A stretch of 14,618 nt of DNA from an uncultured Dokdonia sp. (GCA_937124495.1 CAKZKZ010000571.1:1-14618), one strand, 5' to 3'. Positions 1-7,352 are shown, counted from the first letter of the stretch. Notes: a model not told the origin generated them from the letters alone. Numbers and translations: made by a program.

Positions 1-954
1 AAAAGCTGCAAAAAGATCATTGTTTTCGATAAAAAATTGACGACGTTCGGGTAAGTTTACTTCAAATCGACTTAAGTTGGTAATAACATTATCTACTTCT
101 ACTTGTGAAAAATCTGGATTTATGGTGACATCTAGATTAAGACTATCGCCTATGGTAAATTTTGCATCACCACCTACTTTAAGATCTATTGTTTCTTCGT
201 CCGTTTCAAAATCTTTCCCAACGAGTGTATTTACATACGGAATCACCGATATAGGACTACGCGGACTACCTAGAGGTTTTTCAAAAACCATATCGCCCAT
301 GTAGGCTAGATTAAAAATAAACTGGCTTTGCGGAATTTGCATCCACGTATTTCGTTCGTTTCCTTGTGTGTCAAATTGGTAGGAGTTAAAACGCCATCTT
401 GTTTCGCCTTCGCGAAATTTTAATGCAGAAAAAGGAATGGCCCATTCACAGATATAATATCCATCATATTTTTGAGTTTCTCCGACCCATTTGGTATCCC
501 AACTTGTTGTAAAACCTCTTAAATCTGTGCCTCCTCCAGAAACAAGAGCTTCTCGTAAAACACCTTCTGGATTTGATCCAAAAAGGAAAGCATTAAAACC
601 ATCATTAAAGGTATCAAACATCAAAGTAATGTTATCGCTTCCACCTGCTCTAAAATCACGTCGTAGAGATGGAACAATATAATCATTAGCAGGTGCATAG
701 ACTTTAATTCCTACATATAACTTTTGGTCATCATACAAAAACCTGATTTCTGTTTGATTAATGGCTTGTATAGTATCTGTTGGAAAATACTCCCAAAAGT
801 TTTTTGCGGGTTCTACTTGACTCCAAAGTTCTTCATCTAACTTTCCATCTATAACTATTTCTGAATCTATGTACTTTACAAAGACTTCTTTTCCTTGAGA
901 ATAGGATAAGAAAGTAGAAAATAAGGTAAGTAGAAGGAGTAATTTTCTATGCAT
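1..954 (-). CDS. DUF5916 / CBM9-like exported protein, C-terminus cut by window edge
   Basis: The reading frame starts at ATG 954 and stays open to base 1, giving 318 codons without a stop. Residues 1-20 form a signal peptide (basic MHRK, then a Leu-rich core). From about residue 35 (IDGKLDE, then a conserved-looking LW) to about 215 the sequence resembles the family 9 carbohydrate-binding-like domain that precedes DUF5916. The last part, with the NPDFSQVEVD motif followed by NLPERRQFF, is typical of the DUF5916 region, which in this family continues as a probable outer-membrane beta barrel; most of that lies outside the window. The family is abundant in Bacteroidota, often loosely called hydrolase, and its substrate is not established. 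The gene lies 41 bases downstream of the M61 peptidase gene on the same strand, so co-transcription is possible, although a TATATTTG box just before its ATG could drive it alone. Confidence 0.85.
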   Translation of the reverse strand, partial: MHRKLLLLLTLFSTFLSYSQGKEVFVKYIDSEIVIDGKLDEELWSQVEPAKNFWEYFPTDTIQAINQTEIRFLYDDQKLYVGIKVYAPANDYIVPSLRRDFRAGGSDNITLMFDTFNDGFNAFLFGSNPEGVLREALVSGGGTDLRGFTTSWDTKWVGETQKYDGYYICEWAIPFSALKFREGETRWRFNSYQFDTQGNERNTWMQIPQSQFIFNLAYMGDMVFEKPLGSPRSPISVIPYVNTLVGKDFETDEETIDLKVGGDAKFTIGDSLNLDVTINPDFSQVEVDNVITNLSRFEVNLPERRQFFIENNDLFAAF

Positions 955-959
955 GAAAG

Positions 960-967
960 CAAATATA
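960..967 (-). promoter_or_regulatory. Possible -7 box for the DUF5916 gene
   Basis: On the minus strand these bases read TATATTTG, an exact match to the Bacteroidota -7 consensus TAnnTTTG. No TTG is present 17-23 bases upstream, so the site is weak by that test. If it is real, transcription would begin at or within a few bases of the ATG at 954, giving a nearly leaderless mRNA. Confidence 0.35.
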
Positions 968-995
968 ACAGGTAATTCTTCGTTAAAAATGCTTT

Positions 996-2891
996 TTATG
1001 ATCCTTTTAACCAACTTTGACGAAGCCTCAATTCTGGACCTTCTTTAAAATATTGTAATTCAGTAATAGCTGCTTTATTAATTAGAGGTACAGTTACTTT
1101 GCCTGTTAGCGTCATCTCTTCATCTTCTCTTTTTATCGTAAAGCTAATCGCTTCTCCTTCTTTCCAAGAAGCAGATTGTGATATAAGGTTATATATGTTT
1201 GATACATCATATTCAGTACCATTGACGGCCTTTATAACATCACCTCCTTGTAATCCTAGTTTCTTAAAAAAGGAATGAAGTTCAATACCAGGTCTGATGA
1301 AAATAGTTTTGTCTGCTTGAGATGCATCTATATATGGAATCCTTGTTTCCATATCTAAAAAATATTGAGTAGGAACTCTTATGGTATTATATTCTAAACC
1401 TACTTTGTCAAAAAAAGCACTATAATTGATAGGAATGGTACCAATCACATGTTTTTCAAAGAAATCACCAATGGCAGGATATGTCATAGCTGTAATTTGT
1501 GGTATAATTGCATGATCTTCAAAAGGGCGATTAGGGCCATAACGATCTGTAAGCTCTTGCATAAGGCTTAATAATCCTCGTTGTCCACCACTTTTTTGGC
1601 GCATTAATATATCTAAGCACATTCCTATAAGTGCTCCTTTTTCATATACATTCCCGTAGTTAGAAGCATACGGTTCTTCTAAAATGTTTTCACTCATTTT
1701 AGTAAATGATAAGGAATCATTATAACTTTTAGAGTTTGTGATTTTACTGACGATAGTATTATAGAATTCAGTATTAGTAACAAGTCCTTGTTTTACTTGG
1801 AAGTGTTGAGCAAAATATTCTGTAATCCCTTCATACATCCATAAATGCTGACTCATTTCTGGGTTGTTATATTTAAATTTATGAATCTCTGTAGAGTGTA
1901 AGTTTAGAGGCGTTACGATATGAAAAAACTCATGAGCTACTACATCTATAATAGCACCATCCATTGCTTCTTTAGGTAACATTTCGGGTAAAACGACTAC
2001 CGTTGATTTATGATGCTCTAACGCCCCAAAACCTTGTGCATCTTCAGGACCAACAGTACTTAAGTATAATAGTATACTATAGCGATCTGTTGTATTCATA
2101 GTCCCTAAATATTTTTTTTGAGCTTGCATCATGTTCTCAATGTTGGCTCTAAGGTCTGAAGCTTTTACAACATCATTTGGACTATATACACTTACTTCTA
2201 TGGTAATACCTTCTATATCAAAAACCTCTTTATTAGGGGCATTATACATGATTGGGTTGTCAATTACTTCAAAGTAGCGTTTTGCTTGATAGCTATCTAT
2301 TTTAATAGGCGTATCAAAAGTAGCTTTGGTATAAGCTGTATTTCCCTGTTTTGATAAAGACGTAGTCGCTCCAATCTCTTCAGGTCTGTTTATGTCTATA
2401 TTATACGTGTATTCTTCTTGGTTTTTTATATAGCCAATAAGGCCGTGGAGATTGAGTAAAAACTGTTCTTTCTTTTTAAAATTAGTTCCAGAAGGAGAGA
2501 AGATATCATGCTCTGTTTCTATATCATAGGTGTCATTTACTTTATATTGAATATATCCAAGTTTGAGTGCGCCTTTGATGAGCCAAGTATTATCAGAAGT
2601 TTTCTCTACTTTTAACTTTGATCCAGTTTTAGAGAAAACTTCTAAATTCTCTATATACTTCCCAAAATCGCTATCCGTATAGGTGCCTGGGACTGTTTCA
2701 GGAATATAGAATGTAACATCATCCGTCGTTATAGTACCTGGTTGAATACGTACGTTTACTTTATCATCTATTACATCTACTAAATCTATAGCTACTTGAA
2801 CACTGGTGTTTTTTGAGATTGTTGAGTTTTGTGTTGATCCACAAGAAATCATAAACGCAACAATAAGGATGTAAAAAGGTATCTTTTTCAT
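996..2891 (-). CDS. M61 family (glycyl aminopeptidase-like) metallopeptidase with PDZ domain, lipoprotein
   Basis: The 631-residue product starts with a hydrophobic signal ending in a lipobox-like MISC with Cys17, so it is probably a lipoprotein of the cell envelope. Residues 30-220 match the N-terminal beta domain of M61 enzymes. The zinc motif HEFFH is at 320-324, and the third ligand is probably Glu354 in WMYEGITEYF. The segment NYGNVYEKGAL (411-421) fits the later part of the catalytic domain. A PDZ-like domain occupies about 535-600. Length and domain order are those of full-length bacterial M61 proteins, which cleave peptides with a preference for N-terminal Gly or Ala. A role in peptide scavenging or envelope proteolysis is inference. 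The gene is the middle one of three minus-strand genes for exported proteins, 71 bases after the hydrolase gene. The start has no strong Shine-Dalgarno, as usual in this phylum. Confidence 0.9.
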   Translation of the reverse strand: MKKIPFYILIVAFMISCGSTQNSTISKNTSVQVAIDLVDVIDDKVNVRIQPGTITTDDVTFYIPETVPGTYTDSDFGKYIENLEVFSKTGSKLKVEKTSDNTWLIKGALKLGYIQYKVNDTYDIETEHDIFSPSGTNFKKKEQFLLNLHGLIGYIKNQEEYTYNIDINRPEEIGATTSLSKQGNTAYTKATFDTPIKIDSYQAKRYFEVIDNPIMYNAPNKEVFDIEGITIEVSVYSPNDVVKASDLRANIENMMQAQKKYLGTMNTTDRYSILLYLSTVGPEDAQGFGALEHHKSTVVVLPEMLPKEAMDGAIIDVVAHEFFHIVTPLNLHSTEIHKFKYNNPEMSQHLWMYEGITEYFAQHFQVKQGLVTNTEFYNTIVSKITNSKSYNDSLSFTKMSENILEEPYASNYGNVYEKGALIGMCLDILMRQKSGGQRGLLSLMQELTDRYGPNRPFEDHAIIPQITAMTYPAIGDFFEKHVIGTIPINYSAFFDKVGLEYNTIRVPTQYFLDMETRIPYIDASQADKTIFIRPGIELHSFFKKLGLQGGDVIKAVNGTEYDVSNIYNLISQSASWKEGEAISFTIKREDEEMTLTGKVTVPLINKAAITELQYFKEGPELRLRQSWLKGS

Positions 2892-2962
2892 AAATGAATT
2901 TTCTGAAATGTAAAAGTAAGAAAAGCGTTCTTTATTTATGTAACAGTTTACAAAGTGTTATG

Positions 2963-3895
2963 CTATTTTGTGATAAAATCTGTAATTGCATTGACAAGCT
3001 CTTTAGAAATTGGACGTTTTGGATCGTTGTATGATTTTGTGTTTTCTAAGCCGTCTTTTCCTTCTATGATACGTAATACGTGATTCATGTTTTCAATGAG
3101 TACCAATGTAGCATCAGGTTTTGCCTTTTTAAGAGCTTCTGCTTCTTTTGTATCTACTTGAATATCATTAGTTCCACTTATAATTAAGATAGGATTCTGT
3201 AATTTTTTAATCTCTTCTGTTGGAATATATTGCATCCAGCTCGCCATAAAAGGTTGTGATTCTGGTCTGAAAATAGATGATAAAGCAGGACTATAGTTTT
3301 TTACTTTTCCTTTTTCTTTTAATTGTGTAAATGCTTCTTGAGCTGTATCTGTAAGATCGGGCATTTGTAATGCTATCTGACTTAAAATAGCTTGATCTAT
3401 GGTTTGTCCAGCACCAGCTAATGAAATATAACCTGTAACTTTTGATTGTTGTGCAGCAACCATACCGACTAATGAGCCTTGACTATGACCAATGATATAG
3501 ATGTTTTTATATCTATTACGTTCTCTAAAGTAGTGTACAGCAGCAACAGCATCTTCTATAAAATCATCAAACCGTAACTTCTCTTCTTCTAATGCTCTTT
3601 TTTTGAGTAATGTAAGCACTCTTTTATCATATCTAAAAGTGGCTATGCCAGAAGCTGTTAATTCTTCGGCTAGTAAACGTAAAGAGTTATTACGTGTTAA
3701 TTGTTGATTCCCATTTCTATCTGTTGGTCCAGAACCAGGAATAATGATGACTAAGTGATCAGTGGCTTCTTTAGGTTGTAATAATGTTCCATATACAAAT
3801 TGATTTATTTTAACATCTCTCTCCACAGGAGTATTTTGTGCTAGAGCAAGGTTTGAAATCAAAAATGTAAGTGTAAAAAAATGTATGTATTTCAT
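2963..3895 (-). CDS. Secreted alpha/beta hydrolase
   Basis: The 310-residue product has a signal peptide (residues 1-19, ending LALAQ) and an alpha/beta hydrolase fold. The segment IIPGSGPTDRNG (51-62) fits the oxyanion-hole region of the family. The nucleophile elbow is GHSQG with Ser138. The acid is probably Asp244 in ISGTNDIQVD (Asp248 is an alternative) and the catalytic His is His272 in NMNHVL. All three triad residues are therefore present. The family includes esterases and peptidases; the substrate cannot be read from the sequence. The gene is first of a three-gene minus-strand run with an M61 peptidase and a DUF5916 protein. Its 131-base upstream gap is shared with the divergent nuclease gene. 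A TACCTTTA sequence there (minus strand, about 3923-3930) resembles a -7 box at 7 of 8 positions but lacks a -33 TTG. Confidence 0.88.
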   Translation of the reverse strand: MKYIHFFTLTFLISNLALAQNTPVERDVKINQFVYGTLLQPKEATDHLVIIIPGSGPTDRNGNQQLTRNNSLRLLAEELTASGIATFRYDKRVLTLLKKRALEEEKLRFDDFIEDAVAAVHYFRERNRYKNIYIIGHSQGSLVGMVAAQQSKVTGYISLAGAGQTIDQAILSQIALQMPDLTDTAQEAFTQLKEKGKVKNYSPALSSIFRPESQPFMASWMQYIPTEEIKKLQNPILIISGTNDIQVDTKEAEALKKAKPDATLVLIENMNHVLRIIEGKDGLENTKSYNDPKRPISKELVNAITDFITK

Positions 3896-4026
3896 AAATT
3901 AAATATTAAAACCTGACCTAATTTGTAAAGGTACGGATTATGTATTGGTGAAAATGAAACGATTCTTATTACTAGTATAACAGTATGTCTTCATTTTCAT
4001 TGTATTTTTACAAAAAGAAATAAATA

Positions 4027-4803
4027 ATGAAATATAGTATCATCGCTTTGTTTTTATTGAGTTGCTCATTACTTCAAGCTTCAGAATTTGTATGGGGTAA
4101 GACTGGACACCGAACTACGGGTGCTATTGCTGAACAATACCTTTCACGAAAAGCAAAAAAAGAAATAAATAAATTACTAGACGGGCAGTCTTTAGCATTA
4201 GTTGCTACGTATGCAGATGATATAAAGAGTGATAAAAAATACAGATCTTTTGGTCCGTGGCACTATGTGAATGTTCCATTTGATAAGACGTATGATACGC
4301 ATTCAAAAAATGACAGAGGTGATATTATACAAGGAATTGCTACCTGCGTAGGAGTTATTAAAGACGCCAATAGTTCTAAGGAAGATAAGGCTTTCTATCT
4401 TAAGATGTTGATTCATTTTATAGGAGATTTGCACCAACCTATGCACACAGGAATCGGAGAAGATAAAGGAGGAAATGATTTTCAGGTACAGTGGTTTAGA
4501 GATGGAACAAACTTGCATAGAGTTTGGGATACACAAATGATAGAACATAATAATATGTCTTATTCAGAGCTCGCTTCGACTATGCCAAAATTGTCAAAAA
4601 AACAAGTGGCACATTTACAAGAAGGAACAGCAAGAGATTGGATGGAAGATAGTCGTACGCTAGTTAAAGATATATATAGTAATACAAAAATAGGGGAGGA
4701 ACTTGGTTATAAGTATATGTACCAATATTTTGATCCGTTACGTTCTCAATTACAAAAAGGAGGAATACGTCTGGCTGGATTACTTAATGAACTGTTTGGA
4801 TAA
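4027..4803 (+). CDS. Secreted S1/P1-type zinc nuclease
   Basis: The 258-residue protein has a signal peptide (about residues 1-18) and a complete S1/P1 nuclease domain. All nine ligands of the three-zinc cluster known from nuclease P1 can be aligned: Trp23 and His28 (WGKTGH), Asp64 (YADDIK), His79 (WHYVN), His130, Asp134 and His140 (HFIGDLHQPMH), and His164 and Asp168 (HRVWD). The family degrades single-stranded DNA and RNA and can remove 3' phosphates, so nutrient or phosphate acquisition from extracellular nucleic acids is a likely role. In nuclease P1 the mature N-terminal Trp ligates zinc through its amino group. Here a normal signal-peptidase cut after Ala18 would leave four residues before Trp23. 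The A-rich sequence before the ATG replaces a Shine-Dalgarno. The gene converges with the AraC-type regulator gene, leaving 4 bases between stops and no terminator in between. Confidence 0.93.
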   Translation: MKYSIIALFLLSCSLLQASEFVWGKTGHRTTGAIAEQYLSRKAKKEINKLLDGQSLALVATYADDIKSDKKYRSFGPWHYVNVPFDKTYDTHSKNDRGDIIQGIATCVGVIKDANSSKEDKAFYLKMLIHFIGDLHQPMHTGIGEDKGGNDFQVQWFRDGTNLHRVWDTQMIEHNNMSYSELASTMPKLSKKQVAHLQEGTARDWMEDSRTLVKDIYSNTKIGEELGYKYMYQYFDPLRSQLQKGGIRLAGLLNELFG

Positions 4804-4807
4804 TTAT

Positions 4808-5689
4808 TTATACTCCTAACAGGTTATTATTTTCTTTTAGTACGTTATTCTTATATTGTTTTGGAGTCATGTTATTGTATTTTTTAAAAATACGAGTAAG
4901 ATGACTTTCATCTGTAAAACCTAATTGGTAGGCAATTTCCGATACAGTAAAATCGGTGTTTTTTAATCTGTATTTAATGAGATGGAATTTATACATCAAT
5001 ATATAGTGGTGTATAGATTCACCAGTTTTTTTCTTAAAATATAAGCTTATAGCACTATTAGTCATATTAAAGTGTGAAGCCAAAGAACTCACTTTCATGA
5101 GATTGGTTTCATAAACATTGTGTCGTATGTAAGCTAGGATTTGATCTATTGTAGTAGGCATGTCTTTATGAACTGCCTCTTTTATAGGTTGAAATTCTCT
5201 TGTAATGTTTCTTGCAATGACACTTAATGTGGTACTTACCATATTAGAAATGTTATGCTTATAAAATTCTTTTTGACTACTATACTCTTGATTGATAACA
5301 TCATGAATATGCCAAATAAGTTTGCGGTCATATTTTTCTTTAATAATATCTCCTGGTAAAAGATTAGGATGATGTATAATCCTTTCTATACGATGTAACC
5401 AGTACGACCTATCAGGAAGGTTCATTTTACTAGAAAAAAGTAATTCTGTGAATTGAAAGTAACAGAAGGTAGTTTCTTCTTCTATTTCAAAGTGATGTCT
5501 GTCCTCCGGAGCGACAAGAAATATATCTCGTTCTTCGTAGGTGACTATAAATTCATTTATAAAATGTTTTCCTTTTCCTTCCTCTATAAAAATAATTTCA
5601 AAATAGTTTCTTGGCTCAGGATCTCTATGAAGTCCAGTTTTCGTTATTTTTTTTATAAGGAATGTATCATGTAAACTAAAACTGGTCAT
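4808..5689 (-). CDS. AraC-family transcriptional regulator with cupin-like sensor domain
   Basis: The 293-residue protein has an N-terminal half that fits the cupin-like ligand domain of AraC regulators: NYFEIIFIEEGKGKHFINEF near 28-47 and the DIFLVAPEDRHHFE segment at 55-68. The C-terminal 100 residues contain two helix-turn-helix units. The first, at about 198-219, includes LASHFNMTNSAISLYFKK. The second, at about 248-270, includes SEIAYQLGFTDESHLTRIFKK and is followed by the family signature ending MTPKQY. It is therefore a DNA-binding regulator that probably responds to a small molecule, whose identity is unknown. It converges tail to tail with the nuclease gene and faces a 690-base gap upstream that contains short inverted sequences (GGTAA at 5731-5735 with TTACC at 5758-5762), possibly its own operator; that is a guess. 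Confidence 0.92.
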   Translation of the reverse strand: MTSFSLHDTFLIKKITKTGLHRDPEPRNYFEIIFIEEGKGKHFINEFIVTYEERDIFLVAPEDRHHFEIEEETTFCYFQFTELLFSSKMNLPDRSYWLHRIERIIHHPNLLPGDIIKEKYDRKLIWHIHDVINQEYSSQKEFYKHNISNMVSTTLSVIARNITREFQPIKEAVHKDMPTTIDQILAYIRHNVYETNLMKVSSLASHFNMTNSAISLYFKKKTGESIHHYILMYKFHLIKYRLKNTDFTVSEIAYQLGFTDESHLTRIFKKYNNMTPKQYKNNVLKENNNLLGV

Positions 5690-5829
5690 ACTGATGTTTT
5701 GATTTTTACAATTAGTTAAAACTCCTTTTTGGTAACGAAAACGTTGTAGTTGTATTAATTACCAGTAAGTTACAAATTTTGTACAATTTTTAATAAAAAA
5801 AATACAAGAATTACTATGCGTGCTTAGTA

Positions 5830-5837
5830 TAATTTTG
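5830..5837 (+). promoter_or_regulatory. -7 promoter box of the candidate RNA
   Basis: TAATTTTG matches TAnnTTTG exactly and is followed by GCCCC, much like the rpsA promoter in this window, where TACTTTTG is followed by GCACTCC. No TTG lies 17-23 bases upstream. The predicted transcription start is near 5841-5843, about 20 bases before the closing stem of the RNA candidate begins. Confidence 0.5.
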
Positions 5838-5841
5838 CCCC

Positions 5842-6039
5842 GGTTAATAAAGTGATTTTCATGAGAGTAGAGGTGCTGTCACATATAGTCACAAGCTTTA
5901 AGATACGATTATTTATGTTAACATAAATAATATATCCTACAGCGATTTATAGTTTATAGATATCTTAATGAGAGAGATATTAAAAGTGTAGAAGTATTAG
6001 ATAACAAATTTTTTACCTGACAGCGCCTCTTTTTCTTTT
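5842..6039 (+). ncRNA. Candidate structured non-coding RNA, about 200 nt (6S-like in size and plan, identity unproven)
   Basis: A closing stem joins 5869-5881 (AGAGGTGCTGTCA) to 6018-6030 (TGACAGCGCCTCT): 13 pairs, one of them G-U. With base 5868 bulged, 5863-5867 can pair with 6031-6035 for five more. The 3' arm runs straight into TTTTTCTTTT, so the stem can act as the transcription terminator. Inside, 5908-5917 and 5922-5931 form a perfect 10-pair hairpin with a TTAA loop, extended by GATA/TATC (5902-5905 with 5933-5936). Directly abutting it, CTACA (5937-5941) can pair with TGTAG (5987-5991) around an inner ATATCT/AGATAT hairpin (5960-5965 with 5975-5980). A -7 box lies about 30 bases upstream. 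Stable terminal pairing, isolated location and length of 180-200 nt fit a stand-alone RNA such as 6S RNA, but two abutting hairpins are not the classic 6S rod. The wobble pair and T-tract fix the strand as plus. Confidence 0.55.
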
Positions 6040-6080
6040 ACAGATATTGCTTTATGGATACACTAAAAATTTATTCTATA

Positions 6081-6094
6081 AAAACAATTGTTTT
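6081..6094. repeat. 14-base perfect palindrome AAAACAATTGTTTT
   Basis: The two 7-base halves are exact reverse complements. It lies in an AT-rich gap about 40 bases beyond the end of the candidate RNA. It could be a regulator-binding site, but in sequence of this composition it may be chance. Confidence 0.4.
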
Positions 6095-6257
6095 GTTATA
6101 TATATGTTCTATAACACAATAATTAACTGTTTTTTAGTAAGCTATAGAATATGTTGTTCATTGATACGATTAATGTTTCCCTTATATCCATACAACGTTT
6201 AAACACAGTATAGATAAACATATATAAGAATTTTTGCTACTTGTAATGTCCCCCAAT

Positions 6258-6283
6258 GTATATATTTTGATTAAAATATATAC
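6258..6283. repeat. AT-rich inverted repeat, 11-base arms, GATT loop
   Basis: Arm 6258-6268 (GTATATATTTT) and arm 6273-6283 (AAAATATATAC) are perfect reverse complements around GATT. It lies about 100 bases past the alkB-type stop on that gene's strand. No T-run follows on either strand, so it is not a standard terminator; it might protect the 3' end of the minus-strand transcript. Confidence 0.45.
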
Positions 6284-6288
6284 GATAT

Positions 6289-6359
6289 GATTTGGAACGA
6301 AGATTTAGTTTTAAATAGAACGCCCCTGATGTTCTGTTTATCTGGCTTCGTTCTAGATT
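6289..6359. repeat. Nested inverted repeats forming a possible three-way junction
   Basis: GAACGAAG (6295-6302) pairs with CTTCGTTC (6346-6353), and the stem extends outward to about 6289/6359 with G-T and A-T pairs. Inside, ATTTA/TAAAT (6303-6307 with 6312-6316) and AGAAC/GTTCT (6317-6321 with 6331-6335) form two hairpins that abut each other and the outer stem with no unpaired base between. The wobble pairs favour a plus-strand RNA, whereas the nearest gene (alkB-type, ending at 6380) is on the minus strand. Function unknown. Confidence 0.35.
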
Positions 6360-6379
6360 TAATACAAATCGAATGGCTT

Positions 6380-6982
6380 TCACCCCCTGATTGTTCGGAA
6401 TGTAAGATTTATTCTTGGTTCCACAAATTTCGAAGTCTTTGGTACTTGATGCTGCCAGTTGTGCTGTGTAGCATCTTTCATAAGTAATAAACTTCCATGT
6501 TCTAGAGACATGGAATGTACAGAAGATTTAGCCTTTTTATCCCTAAATTTAAATACCCTGCTAGCGCCTAAACTCAACGAGGCAATAGTAGGGTTTTTTC
6601 CTAATTCCTTTTCATCATCAGCATGCCAGCCATTACTATCTTTTCCATCCCTGTAAAGATTCAATAAGCAGGTCGTAAACTCGGTATTAACAAGCATTTC
6701 TACTTTCTTTTTAATTTCGCTTAAAGCGAAAGTAAACGCTAGTGGATGCATCGTTATATTAGAATAAGAGTAGGGTAGGTGATTACTCGCATATAAAGAC
6801 GTAAGGCGTGGTTGGGGATATACTTTCCCAAATACTTTAATATCATCTTGTTGCCAAGGGGTGTCCTTATATAGTATATTATAATAATGAGAAGCCTCTT
6901 CAGGAGTTAAAAAATCAGGATAATACATCACATGTGCTCCTGTTAAATTTAATTTTAGAGGTTCTGATGGAAATAATGACAT
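6380..6982 (-). CDS. AlkB-family 2-oxoglutarate/Fe(II)-dependent dioxygenase
   Basis: The 200-residue protein has the expected AlkB features. The iron ligands are His120 and Asp122 (GWHADDE) and His178 (NWQHQVPK). NLYRDG (108-113) matches the family's 2-oxoglutarate-contacting NxY segment, and Arg190 and Arg196 in RINLTFR give the conserved RxNxTFR end. Length equals that of compact bacterial AlkB proteins. Enzymes of this family oxidatively remove alkyl groups from N1-methyladenine and N3-methylcytosine in DNA or RNA; repair of alkylated nucleic acid in the cytoplasm is the likely role. The ATG is 16 bases after the stop of the DoxX-like gene, so the two are very probably one transcript. An imperfect palindrome TTTCGCTT-A-AAGCGAAA lies inside the gene at 6715-6731. 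I see no Ada-type methyltransferase or glycosylase gene beside it. Confidence 0.93.
   Translation of the reverse strand: MSLFPSEPLKLNLTGAHVMYYPDFLTPEEASHYYNILYKDTPWQQDDIKVFGKVYPQPRLTSLYASNHLPYSYSNITMHPLAFTFALSEIKKKVEMLVNTEFTTCLLNLYRDGKDSNGWHADDEKELGKNPTIASLSLGASRVFKFRDKKAKSSVHSMSLEHGSLLLMKDATQHNWQHQVPKTSKFVEPRINLTFRTIRG
6715..6731. repeat. Inverted repeat TTTCGCTT-A-AAGCGAAA inside the alkB-type gene
   Basis: Two perfect 8-base arms are separated by one base. The composition resembles the GCTTTCGCGAAAGC palindromes at 8744 and 14456, but the order of the halves differs, so it may be only a distant relative or chance. It is translated as part of the dioxygenase. Confidence 0.3.
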
Positions 6983-6998
6983 CTTGATAATTTAGAGT

Positions 6999-7352
6999 TT
7001 AAAGATAAAAATACGCCCAATACATCAATCCAAACTGTAATAGAAATCGAAACCAAAGCACAGGTTTCGGGAACTTTTTATGAAATTTTTTATCTACAAT
7101 CATATACCAATGTACAATAAGGAATACTATAAGCATCACAATAATGCCATATATAGCATACGTTCTCGTTTCTTTAAAACACAATGCGATTCCTAAGGTG
7201 ATTTCAACGAGTCCACTTAGATACACCATTTGTAGTCCTGATGGAATATATCTAGGCATAATACTTAAAAAGGCTTTAGGCTTTATAAAATGCATACAGC
7301 CTATTGCTATATACATAGTGACCATGAGATATAAGTGCCAAGGAGTTTCCAT
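6999..7352 (-). CDS. DoxX-like small membrane protein
   Basis: The 117-residue protein has four predicted membrane helices at about 6-24, 40-58, 66-84 and 97-115. GCMHFIKPKAFLSIMPRYIP (18-37) and GLVEITLGIAL (47-57) are typical of the small DoxX-like family found in many Bacteroidota. It sits in the inner membrane; family members have been linked to oxidative stress or respiratory components, but no activity is established for this type. It is the first gene of a pair with the AlkB-type dioxygenase 16 bases downstream. Its start at ATG 7352 is preceded by AT-rich sequence, and a TATATTTG box lies 80 bases upstream. The T9SS gene upstream is separated by a strong terminator, so this pair is an independent transcription unit. 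Confidence 0.8.
   Translation of the reverse strand: METPWHLYLMVTMYIAIGCMHFIKPKAFLSIMPRYIPSGLQMVYLSGLVEITLGIALCFKETRTYAIYGIIVMLIVFLIVHWYMIVDKKFHKKFPKPVLWFRFLLQFGLMYWAYFYL

Larger units (their letters stand above)
5690..6379. other. 690-base gap between araC-type and alkB-type genes
   Basis: There is no convincing protein gene here. The left 140 bases are the upstream region of the AraC-type gene. About 5830-6039 holds a promoter-like box and a candidate structured RNA on the plus strand. About 6060-6360 is very AT-rich and contains three separate inverted repeats, listed individually. A 22-codon frame at 5861-5926 lies inside the RNA candidate and is not called. Confidence 0.7.

Noticed and set aside
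2941..2960. TAACA/TGTTA inverted repeat between the hydrolase and M61 genes as a terminator
   Set aside because: The stem is only 5 pairs with a 10-base loop and no T-run follows, so it does not separate the two genes.
4804..4807. Possible bidirectional terminator between the nuclease and AraC-type genes
   Set aside because: Only 4 bases separate the stop codons and no GC-rich hairpin with a T-run spans them; any terminator must lie inside the opposite gene.
5731..5772. Short inverted repeats (GGTAA/TTACC, GTAAC/GTTAC) as an operator of the AraC-type regulator
   Set aside because: The arms are only 5 bases and the spacing is irregular; in AT-rich DNA this is not enough to call a site.
5861..5926. 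22-codon frame starting at ATG 5861 downstream of a -7 box
   Set aside because: It lies inside the candidate RNA, both RNA arms and the first hairpin cut through it, and the product (MRVEVLSHIVTSFKIRLFMLT) shows no recognisable feature; the RNA explanation accounts for more of the sequence.
6289..6359. Cloverleaf-like fold as a tRNA
   Set aside because: There are only two internal arms, no TTCGA-type T loop, no anticodon arm of correct size and no CCA or acceptor-stem geometry.
6287..6487. 66-codon plus-strand frame overlapping the end of the AlkB-type gene
   Set aside because: It is antisense to a clear dioxygenase gene and runs through the inverted repeats at 6289-6359; no protein-like features.
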